Origin: Limnochordaceae bacterium
Lineage (GTDB): Bacteria; Bacillota; Limnochordia; Limnochordales; DUMU01
NCBI GenBank assembly: GCA_014896305.1
Contig: JADBKQ010000002.1
Location: forward strand, 1-64,000
DNA: 64,000 nt
Reading direction: 5' to 3'
Shown piece after piece: positions 34,525 to 42,571 of this stretch; the stretch's first letter is position 1; every line of letters starts with the position of its first letter. The notes under the pieces are model-generated. The model did no database searches, was not told the origin of the DNA, and was given only the letters and a program-made list of their open reading frames with translations. The position numbers and the translations under genes were made by a program.

Positions 34525-35168
34525 ACACCTTCCGGGCAGTGGTCCGGCCCGCCTGCTGGGAGCAGGAGCTTCACCGCTCCCGGTTCATCGGCTGGGCGTA
34601 TCCGGCGCCTGACGAGCAGGCAGTGGCAACTGCTTTGGCGGAGCTAAGCCAGCGGTACCGAGACGCCACCCACCTCTGCTTCGGGGGAGTGGTGGGGGGA
34701 GGCCGGCAGGCCGGTCCGGCGCGAGAACGCTTTAGCGATGCGGGGGAGCCGGGTGGGACGGCTGGCCGGCCCATCCTGGAAGTGGTTCGCCGCCAGGGGC
34801 TGGTGGAGACTTTCGTCGCAGTGATCCGTTACTTCGGCGGCATCCGCCTGGGGGCAGCTGGCCTGGTGCGGGCGTACAGCGGTACCGCGGCAGGAGTCTT
34901 GGCGGTTGCACCGATCGCAGAGTTTGCCGCCTTCGTACGGTGGGAGTTGACGTTGCCCTACGCCGCCCAAGGGTTGCTCCGACCGCGTTTGGAGGCAGCG
35001 GGGGTTCAGTGGCTGGAGGAGGCCTATACAGACGTGGTTCACTGGCAGCTGGCGGTTCCGCCGCTGCAAGAGGAACGACTGCGGCGGGAGATTGCGACGG
35101 TGAGCAGTGGCCAGTGGCAACCCCAACGACTGGGAACGCTCTGGCGTCCGGTTCATCCGGTCCAATAG
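34521..35168 (+). CDS. YigZ/IMPACT family protein
   Basis: The 215-residue protein has the two-domain YigZ/YvyE form. An N-terminal UPF0029 fold carries RSRFIGWAYP, DATHLCFGG, FSDAGEPGGTAGRPIL and VIRYFGGIRLGAAGLVRAY, which are diagnostic. A ferredoxin-like C-terminal domain follows. IMPACT relatives in eukaryotes affect translation control; the bacterial role is unclear. The GTG start overlaps the stop of the exporter gene by 4 bases. Confidence 0.9.
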   Translation: MNTFRAVVRPACWEQELHRSRFIGWAYPAPDEQAVATALAELSQRYRDATHLCFGGVVGGGRQAGPARERFSDAGEPGGTAGRPILEVVRRQGLVETFVAVIRYFGGIRLGAAGLVRAYSGTAAGVLAVAPIAEFAAFVRWELTLPYAAQGLLRPRLEAAGVQWLEEAYTDVVHWQLAVPPLQEERLRREIATVSSGQWQPQRLGTLWRPVHPVQ

Positions 35169-35183
35169 AAGGAGGCGGCGGAT

Positions 35184-36431
35184 CTGGCACGGGTCAAGCC
35201 AACGGTGCGAGTAGAGGCTGGCTGGCTGCAAGCGGCGGTGGACGAGCAGCACGTGCTGGTGTATGACGGGCGCGGCCGACTGTTTAAGGCTTTCTGGGAA
35301 GGGCGTGCGTACGATATCGCCCTGGACAACCGGGTGCTCGAGAAGTGGCAGGATCGAGTGGCCGGGCGGCGGCAGCGACGGCTGTTACAGCCCGGGCAAG
35401 CCAGCTGGCTGCGACAGGCGGCCCGCCAGGCGGCCAGCCACCTCTTGCAGGCGAAAGACGTCGGGGTGGTACTGAAAACACTGCCAGAGTCAAGGGGAGA
35501 ACCCCCGCAAGAAGCGCCTGGCTCGTCGCCTGGGGCCGTCCTTGCCTGGCGAGAATGGCTGGCGCGGGCGGCCGAGTATTCCGAGGAACGTTGGGCTGAG
35601 GATGCCCGCCGCTTCGCCGCCGTGTATCAGCCGGTCAGCATCCTGCCCCCCGATCAGTACGCCTCGCTGGTCCTGCAAGCCACGTTGGGTTGTTCGTACA
35701 ACCGCTGCACGTTCTGCACGTTCTACCGCGGCCGGCCGTTTCGTGTCCGCCGGCCGGAGGAATTCCGCCGGCATGTGGAGGCGGTGCGGGAGATGCTGGG
35801 TGCAGGTCTGGGCCGCTATCGCGAGATCTTTTTGGCGGATGCGAACGCGCTGGCCGCTCCGGAACCCTTGCTGCTGTCTCTGTTTGAACTGGCGGCGCAG
35901 GCGTTGCCCCACGTCGTGAGACCGCGCATTTCCTCGTTCCTGGATGTGCTCACCGGGCAGCACAAATCGGTGGCGGACTTTGCCGCTCTCGTGGACAGAG
36001 GGCTCGACCGTGTCTACCTGGGGCTGGAATCGGGGAGCGAAGAGCTGTTGCGGTTTCTCAACAAGCCGAGCCCGCCCCAGGCCGCCATCCGGCTGGTGGA
36101 GGCCATCAAGCAGGCAGGGGCGGCAGTCGGCGTGATCTTTCTGGTGGGGGCAGGCGGGGAGCGGTACCGCACGGTTCACCGGCAACGGACACTGGCTCTG
36201 GTGCAGCAGTTGCCTCTGGATGGTCGGGATCTGATCTACCTGTCTCCCTTGGTCGACGAGGGCAGCCGGGAGTACGAAGAGCGGCTGCAGGCAGAGGGTA
36301 GTGAGGCCCTGAGCGAAGAGGCGCTAACCGAGGAGCTTCAGCTGCTCTGGCGACTGATGCGAGAACAGGTGGGCACCGGTCTCGACCGGCCGCGCGTGGG
36401 GCTCTACGACATCCGGGAATTCGTGTATTAG
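35184..36431 (+). CDS. Radical SAM protein, probable CTG start
   Basis: The protein of about 415 residues has the radical-SAM cluster motif CSYNRCTFC (CxxxCxxC) with the following FYRGRPFRVR. The partial barrel shows IFLADANALA, DRVYLGLESGSEELLRFL and VGVIFLVGAGG. An N-terminal extension of about 160 residues precedes the cluster motif and does not resemble a cobalamin-binding domain. The only good Shine-Dalgarno (AAGGAGG, 35169-35175) is 8 bases before an in-frame CTG (35184); the first in-frame GTG (35205) is 29 bases away. I therefore favour the CTG start. The reaction is unknown. The nearest look-alikes are uncharacterised oxygen-independent 'Elp3/MiaB-like' radical SAM proteins, with no partner gene to help. 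Confidence 0.8.
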   Translation: MARVKPTVRVEAGWLQAAVDEQHVLVYDGRGRLFKAFWEGRAYDIALDNRVLEKWQDRVAGRRQRRLLQPGQASWLRQAARQAASHLLQAKDVGVVLKTLPESRGEPPQEAPGSSPGAVLAWREWLARAAEYSEERWAEDARRFAAVYQPVSILPPDQYASLVLQATLGCSYNRCTFCTFYRGRPFRVRRPEEFRRHVEAVREMLGAGLGRYREIFLADANALAAPEPLLLSLFELAAQALPHVVRPRISSFLDVLTGQHKSVADFAALVDRGLDRVYLGLESGSEELLRFLNKPSPPQAAIRLVEAIKQAGAAVGVIFLVGAGGERYRTVHRQRTLALVQQLPLDGRDLIYLSPLVDEGSREYEERLQAEGSEALSEEALTEELQLLWRLMREQVGTGLDRPRVGLYDIREFVY

Positions 36432-36624
36432 ACGCGGGGTCGGAGAAGACTTGGTCGGAACCGCCCGGGGGCAGGCAAAAGTCCGGCAGGGATGGTCCTG
36501 ACTCTCGCTGGGTCACGAGGTGCGGTGGGACGGGCGGGGGCCGTTGGGGTGTGGCAGGGACAAGGGGATTGCCCCCCTGGGAGAGAATAGAGCCGATACT
36601 GACGGATCATTTGGAGGGAAGTTC

Positions 36625-37692
36625 ATGGACGAGCAGTTGGAATTGTTGCAAGAATTGACGCAGGCGCCGGGGCCTTCCGGGTTCGAGGGACCAGTGCGCG
36701 AGATCTTGCGGCGACGGCTGGCACCCCTGGGGGAGTTGTCCAGTGACCGTCTGGGCAGTGTCATCTGTCGCCAGGCGGGCACGGCCCACGCCCCCAAGGT
36801 GATGGTGGCCTCTCATATGGACGAGATTGGTTTTGTCGTGACCGGCATCACGGACGAAGGCTTTTTGCGCTTTCAGACGGTGGGGGGCTGGTGGGAACAG
36901 GTGATGCTGGCGCAGCGAGTGACCGTGCTGACGCGTCAGGGAGAGATTCCCGGCATCATCGGCGCCAAGCCTCCTCACATCCTCAATGCCGAGGAGAGGA
37001 AAAAAGTCGTTGACAAGAAGGATATGTTCATTGACATTGGTGTAGCCAACCGGGCCGAAGCGGAAGCGGCCGGGGTGCGTCCGGGCGACCCCGTTGTGCC
37101 GGTCGGGCCGTTCACCGTCATGAGTAACGAGAAATACCTTCTGTCCAAGGCGTGGGACAACCGGATCGGCTGTGCGGTCATGGTGGAGACGCTTCGCCGG
37201 CTCAAAGAGCAGTCCCACCCCAACGTGGTTTTCGGGGTCGGTACGGTACAGGAGGAAGTGGGCTTGCGGGGCGCCCAGACCAGTGCGCAGGCGATCGCCC
37301 CCGACATCGCTTTTGCTACGGACGTCGGCGTAGCAGGGGACACGCCAGGCATTCGGCCGGAAGAGGCGCCTACCAAGTTGGGCAAGGGTCCGGCCGTCGT
37401 CTATGACGCCAGCATGATTCCTCACCGGGGTCTGCGGGATTTCGTGATCGAAACGGCGCAACAGGAGGGGATTCCCATCCAGTTTGACGCCATGCCGGGC
37501 GGGGGCACAGACGCAGGGCGGATTCATATGACCCACGCGGGTGTACCCTCGGTCGTGCTGGCCATTCCTACCCGTTATATTCATTCGCACGGAGCGGTGA
37601 TTCACCGCGACGATTTCGAGAATGCTGTGCGGTTGGTGGTGGCCGTGATCAGCCGGCTGGACGTTACCCGGATGGCCGCCCTCCAACCATAG
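36625..37692 (+). CDS. M42 family metallo-aminopeptidase
   Basis: The 355-residue protein has the M42 (TET/FrvX/YsdC) fingerprints: [10 protein letters not shown] with the first metal His and Asp, [21 protein letters not shown] with the catalytic Glu pair, FATDVG, and a C-terminal IHSHGAVIH. These enzymes form dodecameric tetrahedral aminopeptidases with two Zn or Co ions, acting on peptides in the cytosol. Glucanase labels in this family are historical. ATG 36625 follows TGGAGGG at about 7 bases. It lies downstream of the radical SAM gene after 193 bases without a visible gene. Confidence 0.93.
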   Translation: MDEQLELLQELTQAPGPSGFEGPVREILRRRLAPLGELSSDRLGSVICRQAGTAHAPKVMVASHMDEIGFVVTGITDEGFLRFQTVGGWWEQVMLAQRVTVLTRQGEIPGIIGAKPPHILNAEERKKVVDKKDMFIDIGVANRAEAEAAGVRPGDPVVPVGPFTVMSNEKYLLSKAWDNRIGCAVMVETLRRLKEQSHPNVVFGVGTVQEEVGLRGAQTSAQAIAPDIAFATDVGVAGDTPGIRPEEAPTKLGKGPAVVYDASMIPHRGLRDFVIETAQQEGIPIQFDAMPGGGTDAGRIHMTHAGVPSVVLAIPTRYIHSHGAVIHRDDFENAVRLVVAVISRLDVTRMAALQP

Positions 37693-37807
37693 AGACGACA
37701 GGTGCTAGGGTAGCAGGTCACAGACGGATGAGATGGACGGAAATCGATCGGTAAAGGCAGACGGCCAGACAGGGGCGCCGTTAGTATTGCCCAAGTGAGG
37801 GATAGAT

Positions 37808-38551
37808 GTGATCCTACGGGAGCCCACCGTGCAACTGGTGGCTTTCACTCAGTTTCAGACCGTTCCTTCGATTGCCTGGCAGACGGACAGCGACCGTCCG
37901 GCGGAGCAACTGGTCGAGTTCGCCGGCCGCATGTGTTACCAGTCCTGGAACAATCCATCCGGACGAACGAACCAGGAGTACATTACTAACCTCTTGCGAC
38001 AGGGACACCTGAGCGTGCTGGAGCATGCTCAAGCCTCGTTTGCCATCTCCGGCATCTCCCGCTCGTGCTCCCACGAGCTGGTGCGCCACCGCCACTTCAG
38101 CTTCTCGCAAATGTCCCAGCGATACGTGGCTGAAGAGGAAGCCAACTTCGTGGAACCGGAACGCATTGCGAACAACCCCCAGGCTCATGCGATCTTTGTG
38201 GCTGCGGTGGAGAAGTCTCGCGAGGCATATGAAGAGCTGGTGAAGCTGCTGGGGGAGGAGCTGGAGGGGTGGCCCGATCGCCGGGAACGACGCCTGATTG
38301 CCCGTCAAAGCGCACGGGCCGTTCTGCCCAACGCGACGGAAACCCGGCTGGTGATGACGGGGAACTTTCGGGCTTGGCGACACTTTCTGCGGTTGCGGGG
38401 AAGCCGGGCGGCGGAGGGGGAGATCCGTCGTCTGGCCCTGGCAATTCACAGGGAACTGGTTCGCCTCTCTCCTGCTTGCTTTGGCGATTTCCAGCGGGTG
38501 GAGCAACCCGACGGAGTGATCGAACTGGTAACCTCATTAACGGCGGACTAG
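37808..38551 (+). CDS. thyX: Flavin-dependent thymidylate synthase ThyX
   Basis: ThyX makes dTMP from dUMP using methylene-THF as carbon donor, FAD and NADPH. The ThyX motif RHRx7S is exact: R93-H94-R95 to S103 in RHRHFSFSQMSQRY. LEHAQASFAI and RLVMTGNFRAWRHFLRLR complete the dUMP/FAD site. It is 247 residues long, with a modest extension of the usual 220-250. GTG 37808 has GAGGGATA upstream. A ThyX genome usually lacks ThyA and often has little need for DHFR; neither is seen here. Confidence 0.96.
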   Translation: MILREPTVQLVAFTQFQTVPSIAWQTDSDRPAEQLVEFAGRMCYQSWNNPSGRTNQEYITNLLRQGHLSVLEHAQASFAISGISRSCSHELVRHRHFSFSQMSQRYVAEEEANFVEPERIANNPQAHAIFVAAVEKSREAYEELVKLLGEELEGWPDRRERRLIARQSARAVLPNATETRLVMTGNFRAWRHFLRLRGSRAAEGEIRRLALAIHRELVRLSPACFGDFQRVEQPDGVIELVTSLTAD

Positions 38552-38600
38552 CCAGGGTCAAAGGAGAGAGAGGACGGGGGGACGCGCCGGACCCCGCAAC

Positions 38601-38900
38601 TCATGGGCCCGAGTGGGGAGGGCCCGGCGCATACTGTCGCCGAAGTGCCTCGAAATGCAAGCGCAGGAACTCCAACGCGTCGTCTCGCTCTACCTGCCAG
38701 GCGGGCATCTCCTCGAGCTTGGTTTCCAGGTTCCGCACCATCTCCTGGTAGACGATGTCCAAAAACTGCTGAACGACGGCGGGGGTAGCCGGCCCGTACG
38801 GATACTGGCCTGCCTGAAGCCGACGAAGAAAGTCGTCGAGTTCGATGCCGTCTTCCGCCGTCTGTTCCCAGAAACGTGCAGCCAGTTCTGAGCCGGTCAT
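38601..38900 (-). CDS. Hypothetical protein downstream of ferredoxin-NADP reductase
   Basis: A 99-residue acidic, mostly helical protein starts MTGSELAARFWEQTAEDG and has no Cys or membrane segment. It begins 7 bases after the reductase stop. GGGG lies about 11 bases before the ATG. I recognise no family. Its close spacing suggests cotranscription with the reductase. Confidence 0.6.
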   Translation of the reverse strand: MTGSELAARFWEQTAEDGIELDDFLRRLQAGQYPYGPATPAVVQQFLDIVYQEMVRNLETKLEEMPAWQVERDDALEFLRLHFEALRRQYAPGPPHSGP

Positions 38901-38907
38901 GGTGGCG

Positions 38908-39906
38908 CTACCCCAATTTCAGCGCACTGGAGTGGCCCGGAGCACGCGATTCGGGATAGATGTAGAGCCGGGCGGCGTTGACGGCGGTGGCCACTTCGCC
39001 GAAACCCGTCGCCATGAGCTTCACTTTGCCGGGGTAGGTGGCGATATCCCCCGCGGCGAAGATCCCGGGCCGGTTGGTCTCCATGCGGGTGTTGACCACG
39101 ATCGCATCCCCTGAAAACTCCAGTCCCCAATCGCGTAAGGGGCCAAGGTTGGGGGCAAAGCCCAGGGCCAGAATGATGTCGTCCACATCCAGCTGAGTTC
39201 GTTCGTGGGTCCGGTTGTCCACTACGACGGCTCCCTGGACGACTCCGTCACCCAGTACCTGCACCAACTCGTGGTAGAGGCGCACGTCTACAGGAGATCG
39301 CTGAAGCTGCTCGGCGCTGCCTGGGAAGGCTCGGAATTGGCCGCGACGATGAATTAGAATCACCCGGCGGGCGACCGGGACCAGTTCCAGCGCCCAGTCT
39401 ACGGCCGAGTCACCCCCACCGACGATCAGAACCGAGCGGTCCCGAAAGCGTTCCGGATCACTCACGAGGAATGAGACGCCCCGGCCAGTGAGTCTTTCCA
39501 GCTCTGGCAGCGGCAGCGTCCGGGGTTGGAAGGCGCCGATACCGGCGGTGATCAATACGGCGCGAGTAGGATACGCTTCGCCATTCTGGTCACGAATAAT
39601 GAAAGTATCATCCTCGGCTTGGGACAGCGTAGTGGCCGTACGCCCCAAGACGAACTGGGCAGGAAAGTGAGCGGCCTGCTCTTTGAGGGCTGCGACCAGC
39701 TCCCGGCCTGTCACCTTGGGATAACCGGCGACGTCGTAGATCTCCTTTTCCGGGTAAAGGGTCGCCAGTTGCCCTCCCACTTCCTGCATGCTCTCCAACA
39801 CGCGGCACGACAGATGGTGGATGCCGGCGCAAAAGACACCATAGAGGGCCACTGGGCCCGCACCCACGAAGGTAATATCTACCAACTGCTCCGTCAACCA
39901 TTTCAC
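38908..39906 (-). CDS. Thioredoxin-reductase-like ferredoxin-NADP+ reductase
   Basis: The 332-residue flavoprotein has an N-terminal FAD site (FVGAGPVALYGVFCAG), a NADP site (VLIVGGGDSAVDWAL) and a C-terminal FAD motif (GIFAAGDIATYPGKVKLMATGFGE). It lacks the CxxC redox pair of thioredoxin reductases, which identifies the YumC-type ferredoxin-NADP+ reductases of Bacillus and green sulfur bacteria. It moves electrons between ferredoxin and NADPH and could serve the 2-oxoacid:ferredoxin oxidoreductase of this window. GTG 39906 has AAGGA only about 3 bases away; TTG 39897 with 11-base spacing is an alternative. A 32-residue membrane protein precedes it on the same strand. Confidence 0.92.
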   Translation of the reverse strand: MKWLTEQLVDITFVGAGPVALYGVFCAGIHHLSCRVLESMQEVGGQLATLYPEKEIYDVAGYPKVTGRELVAALKEQAAHFPAQFVLGRTATTLSQAEDDTFIIRDQNGEAYPTRAVLITAGIGAFQPRTLPLPELERLTGRGVSFLVSDPERFRDRSVLIVGGGDSAVDWALELVPVARRVILIHRRGQFRAFPGSAEQLQRSPVDVRLYHELVQVLGDGVVQGAVVVDNRTHERTQLDVDDIILALGFAPNLGPLRDWGLEFSGDAIVVNTRMETNRPGIFAAGDIATYPGKVKLMATGFGEVATAVNAARLYIYPESRAPGHSSALKLG

Positions 39907-39925
39907 CGTCCTTACAGCACTGTAA

Positions 39926-40024
39926 CTAATGCCCGCCCCCCCAGGAGCTGACTACCCGGACAACGAATCCGAGCAGTACAAGCATAAAAAAGACCGTCCA
40001 GAAATAGCGTGAACTCTTAGTCAT
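39926..40024 (-). CDS. 32-residue single-span membrane protein
   Basis: The minus strand from ATG 40024 to TAG 39926 codes for 32 residues: a basic start (MTKSSRYFW), a hydrophobic helix over about residues 8-25, and a short tail SSWGGGH. GGGAAGGA lies about 10 bases before the ATG. A sigma-A-type promoter lies about 80 bases upstream and the ferredoxin-NADP+ reductase gene starts 19 bases downstream, so the layout of promoter, site and operon supports a real gene. No family is recognised. It may be a membrane-tethering or regulatory small protein. Confidence 0.6.
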   Translation of the reverse strand: MTKSSRYFWTVFFMLVLLGFVVRVVSSWGGGH

Positions 40025-40082
40025 GCCCGTTTCGTCCTTCCCAGGGGACAACCTTGTGGGGGGTGAGCCGGACATTAGCACG

Positions 40083-40100
40083 GACCCCGTCTCTGGGGTC
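40083..40100. promoter_or_regulatory. Inverted repeat at the reductase-operon transcription start
   Basis: GACCCC (40083-40088) and GGGGTC (40095-40100) flank a 6-base spacer. For the leftward promoter at 40102-40131 the repeat covers the expected start of the transcript. It is either an operator or a 5' stabilising stem of the mRNA. Confidence 0.4.
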
Positions 40101-40101
40101 A

Positions 40102-40131
40102 ATTATACGGACGAATGTTTCTTAACCGCAA
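40102..40131 (-). promoter_or_regulatory. Sigma-A-type promoter of the small-protein/ferredoxin reductase operon
   Basis: The minus strand reads TTGCGG (40131-40126), an 18-base spacer and TATAAT (40107-40102). It points towards the 32-residue protein gene and the reductase. The spacing equals that of the ccdA promoter. Confidence 0.6.
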
Positions 40132-40205
40132 GCAATCCGTGGCGTTCCCGAGGTGTGCCTGGAGAAGGCCAGGGACAGAGCCTGGCGGACAGGCAGGAAT
40201 TGGGG

Positions 40206-40211
40206 TACAAT
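40206..40211 (+). promoter_or_regulatory. Possible -10 element of the heptose operon
   Basis: TACAAT lies 32 bases before the ATG of the glycosyltransferase gene. An 18-base spacing gives CTGGCG as the -35, a weak match. It is listed because no better promoter is visible before this operon. Confidence 0.3.
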
Positions 40212-40242
40212 AATCGCTAGTGTCAGGTGTAGGAGGGGCAGA

Positions 40243-41487
40243 ATGGAACCACATCCGCAGGCACCAAAGGGGATCTGGCGGTTGGCCGAACCGGCTCGAG
40301 GTGGCCGCGGACAAAGGCCAGGACCGTTGCGGCTGTTGGGTAGGCGTATCGGTCCAGGGCCTGATGAACCCCGCCGCCCGCTGCCCCCTCCCGACCCGCG
40401 CTCGATCCAGGCGATTGTCGTCTGGGTGCTCGCCCCCCTGGGGGACACGCTGTTTGCCACTCCTGCCTTGCACGCCCTGCGTGAGGGGTTTCCCAGCGCC
40501 ACCATTACCGGGGTCTGTTGGGCGGCCAACCGCGATCTGCTAGCCACCAACCCTGACGTGGATGAGTGGATCTCCTGTGCTAACTCGGCCGATCTACCCC
40601 GCGCGTTGTCGGTGGTGCAAAATCGCCCGGTCGACCTGTCGGTAGGGTTGAGTAACGTAGGGTCCTATCTGGCCGCGTTTCATCAGGTGCCCTACCGTAT
40701 TGGCTTTCACTCGGAAAGTTTGGGCTGGCTGTGGGACTTTCACTTTCCAGAGCAGCTGTCCGGGCACGCGGTCGACTATTGTCTGTCGATTGTCCGTGCG
40801 TTAGGGGTGGACACCCGGCAGGTCAGCCGCCGTCCCCAGCTATGGCTTTTGCCTGAAGACCGCGCCTGGGCTGACGCCTTTCTGGCGGCCGAAGGATGGC
40901 AGGCTGGACAAACCCTGATCGCGATTCACCCGGGAGGCAGCCATTTTGCGGCTAAGCGCTGGCCGTTGCGCGACTTTTCGCGCCTGATCGACGTGCTCCT
41001 GGCGGATCCGACGCGGCAGGTCGTCCTTATTGGCGGTCGTGATGACCAGCGCCTGGCCGAGCGGATCATAGCCGGCATGTCGGGTCAACGTCGTCCCCTG
41101 ATTGCTGCGGGACGGGCCCGCCTGCGACGAACAGCTGCTCTCCTGGAACGGTCTGCGGTCATGGTCGGCAACGATTCGGGGCCGTTGCACATGGCGGCCG
41201 CTGTGGACACTCCCGTAGTTGCCCTGTTTGGCCCGACTTCGCCCGACAATTTCCGCCCGCTGAGTTCGGCTCAACGGGTCATCTGGAAAGCGCTGCCATG
41301 CAGTCCTTGCTTTCGGTTTCTGGGGGGAATCCAGCAGTACTGGCCCCGCCAGCTGAATCCCCGTTGCCGGCGGGAGTGCATGTCGTTGATTACCGTAGAA
41401 GAAGTCGTAGAGGCGATCAACGAGTTGGTGCGGGTGTCTGCGGGCGCTTCGTACGCGAGCGAACCCCTGCGACCGACCGGACATTAG
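40243..41487 (+). CDS. Glycosyltransferase family 9, heptosyltransferase-like
   Basis: The 414-residue protein has the GT9 (WaaC/WaaF/WaaQ) pattern: IVVWVLAPLGDTLFATPALHAL at the start of the N-lobe. In the C-lobe are IAIHPGGSHFAAKRWPLRDFSRLID, the donor-binding loop VGNDSGPLHMAAAVDTPVVALFGPTSP and a late PLPC-type cysteine region. GT9 enzymes transfer heptose from ADP-heptose to the growing LPS core. About 50 Pro/Arg-rich residues precede the fold. ATG 40243 has TAGGAGGGG 4 bases upstream. It starts the operon that continues with a flippase-like protein and two ADP-heptose synthesis enzymes, which strongly supports a heptose substrate. Confidence 0.85.
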   Translation: MEPHPQAPKGIWRLAEPARGGRGQRPGPLRLLGRRIGPGPDEPRRPLPPPDPRSIQAIVVWVLAPLGDTLFATPALHALREGFPSATITGVCWAANRDLLATNPDVDEWISCANSADLPRALSVVQNRPVDLSVGLSNVGSYLAAFHQVPYRIGFHSESLGWLWDFHFPEQLSGHAVDYCLSIVRALGVDTRQVSRRPQLWLLPEDRAWADAFLAAEGWQAGQTLIAIHPGGSHFAAKRWPLRDFSRLIDVLLADPTRQVVLIGGRDDQRLAERIIAGMSGQRRPLIAAGRARLRRTAALLERSAVMVGNDSGPLHMAAAVDTPVVALFGPTSPDNFRPLSSAQRVIWKALPCSPCFRFLGGIQQYWPRQLNPRCRRECMSLITVEEVVEAINELVRVSAGASYASEPLRPTGH

Positions 41488-41497
41488 GAGTCGCCCG

Positions 41498-42571
41498 ATG
41501 TCAACCGTGTTGCAGCATATCAACTGGCGGCGGGGCATTCTGATCTCCGTTGCGCTGGGCGCGATCTCCCTGGTGGTGATCGTTTATCTGACCACCGGCC
41601 GAAACGTCTGGCAGCTGGTGCAGCAGGCCACACTCCAGTCTCTGGTGCTGGGAGCAGTGGCGATCGTCTGTGCCTGGTTGATGCGGGCCATCCGCTTTCG
41701 GTTGCTGCTGCGACCGTTACACCGGCGGATTGGCCTTTTCCGGCTTCTCCAGATCTACCTCGCGACCACGTTTGTGTCGCATGTAACACCGACCACCACA
41801 GGTGGCCTTCCGCTCCAGATCTATCTATTCTCGCGGGAGAAGCTATCGATCGGTGAAGCAACAGCTCTGACAGGATTGGACTCCTTGATCAACACCCTGG
41901 GTGTGCTGCTAACAGTTCCGCTACTGCTGTGGTGGGGACCGAGCATTGGCTTTGCCCGAGAGGTTCAGCTGACGCTGGAGGTGTTTGGAAGCCTGCTCCT
42001 GGTAGGGGGAACGGCGGCCGGGTACCTTCTCTGGCGCCGTCCCAGCTGGGATCCGGAGGCATGGCTGCTGCGGCGAGCCGAACGAATACGGACACAGCGG
42101 CTGGCGGATGTTCTGCGGCGGCTCTCCCGCTTTGCTGGCGAGGAGTGGCAGACCTTCCAGCGAGCTCTCCAGTTCTACGCGGGTCTGCGGATAGGCCCAA
42201 TCCTGCTGATCACCCTGGTCACCATTCTTTACTGGGTAGCCTACTTCGGAGTGGCCCTGGGGGTCCTGGCAGGGTTACAGGTGTTTCCTTCCTGGCAAAA
42301 GGTGGTGGCCAGCCAGATCGTCTTCAACGTTTTGCAGCCGATTGCGCCGACGCCTGGGGGCAGTGGAGCGGCGGAATGGGGTATGGCCCTGTTGTTTCGT
42401 CCCTTCGTCCCCAATGAGAAGCTGGGGACGTTTGTCGCAATCTGGCGGCTATTTACCTACTACGCCAGCCTTACCCTGGGTGGAATCTCCATCGCTCAGC
42501 TCCTGGCCAGGAAGGATGGAGGAGGGAGGTCGGCGGTAACGGCGGCCGTAAGAGAGGAAGCACAATTATGA
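41498..42571 (+). CDS. Lysylphosphatidylglycerol-synthase TM-domain (YbhN/AglD-like) membrane protein
   Basis: The 357-residue protein has eight or so membrane helices of the UPF0104/LPG_synthase_TM family. WLMRAIRFRLLLRPL, VSHVTPTTTGGLPLQIYLF and the diagnostic PTPGGSGAAEWG near residue 287 are visible. There is no aminoacyltransferase domain, so it does not make lysyl-PG. Stand-alone members sit in surface-polysaccharide clusters and are thought to handle lipid-linked substrates. ATG 41498 follows AGGAG at about 7 bases, 10 bases after the GT9 stop. The stop overlaps the kinase start (ATGA). A role in moving or holding a lipid-linked glycan is inference. Confidence 0.8.
   Translation: MSTVLQHINWRRGILISVALGAISLVVIVYLTTGRNVWQLVQQATLQSLVLGAVAIVCAWLMRAIRFRLLLRPLHRRIGLFRLLQIYLATTFVSHVTPTTTGGLPLQIYLFSREKLSIGEATALTGLDSLINTLGVLLTVPLLLWWGPSIGFAREVQLTLEVFGSLLLVGGTAAGYLLWRRPSWDPEAWLLRRAERIRTQRLADVLRRLSRFAGEEWQTFQRALQFYAGLRIGPILLITLVTILYWVAYFGVALGVLAGLQVFPSWQKVVASQIVFNVLQPIAPTPGGSGAAEWGMALLFRPFVPNEKLGTFVAIWRLFTYYASLTLGGISIAQLLARKDGGGRSAVTAAVREEAQL

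Noticed and set aside
36607-37686. 359-codon leftward frame opposite the M42 peptidase gene
   Set aside because: Antisense shadow caused by codon bias; His/Arg/Gly-rich without domains.
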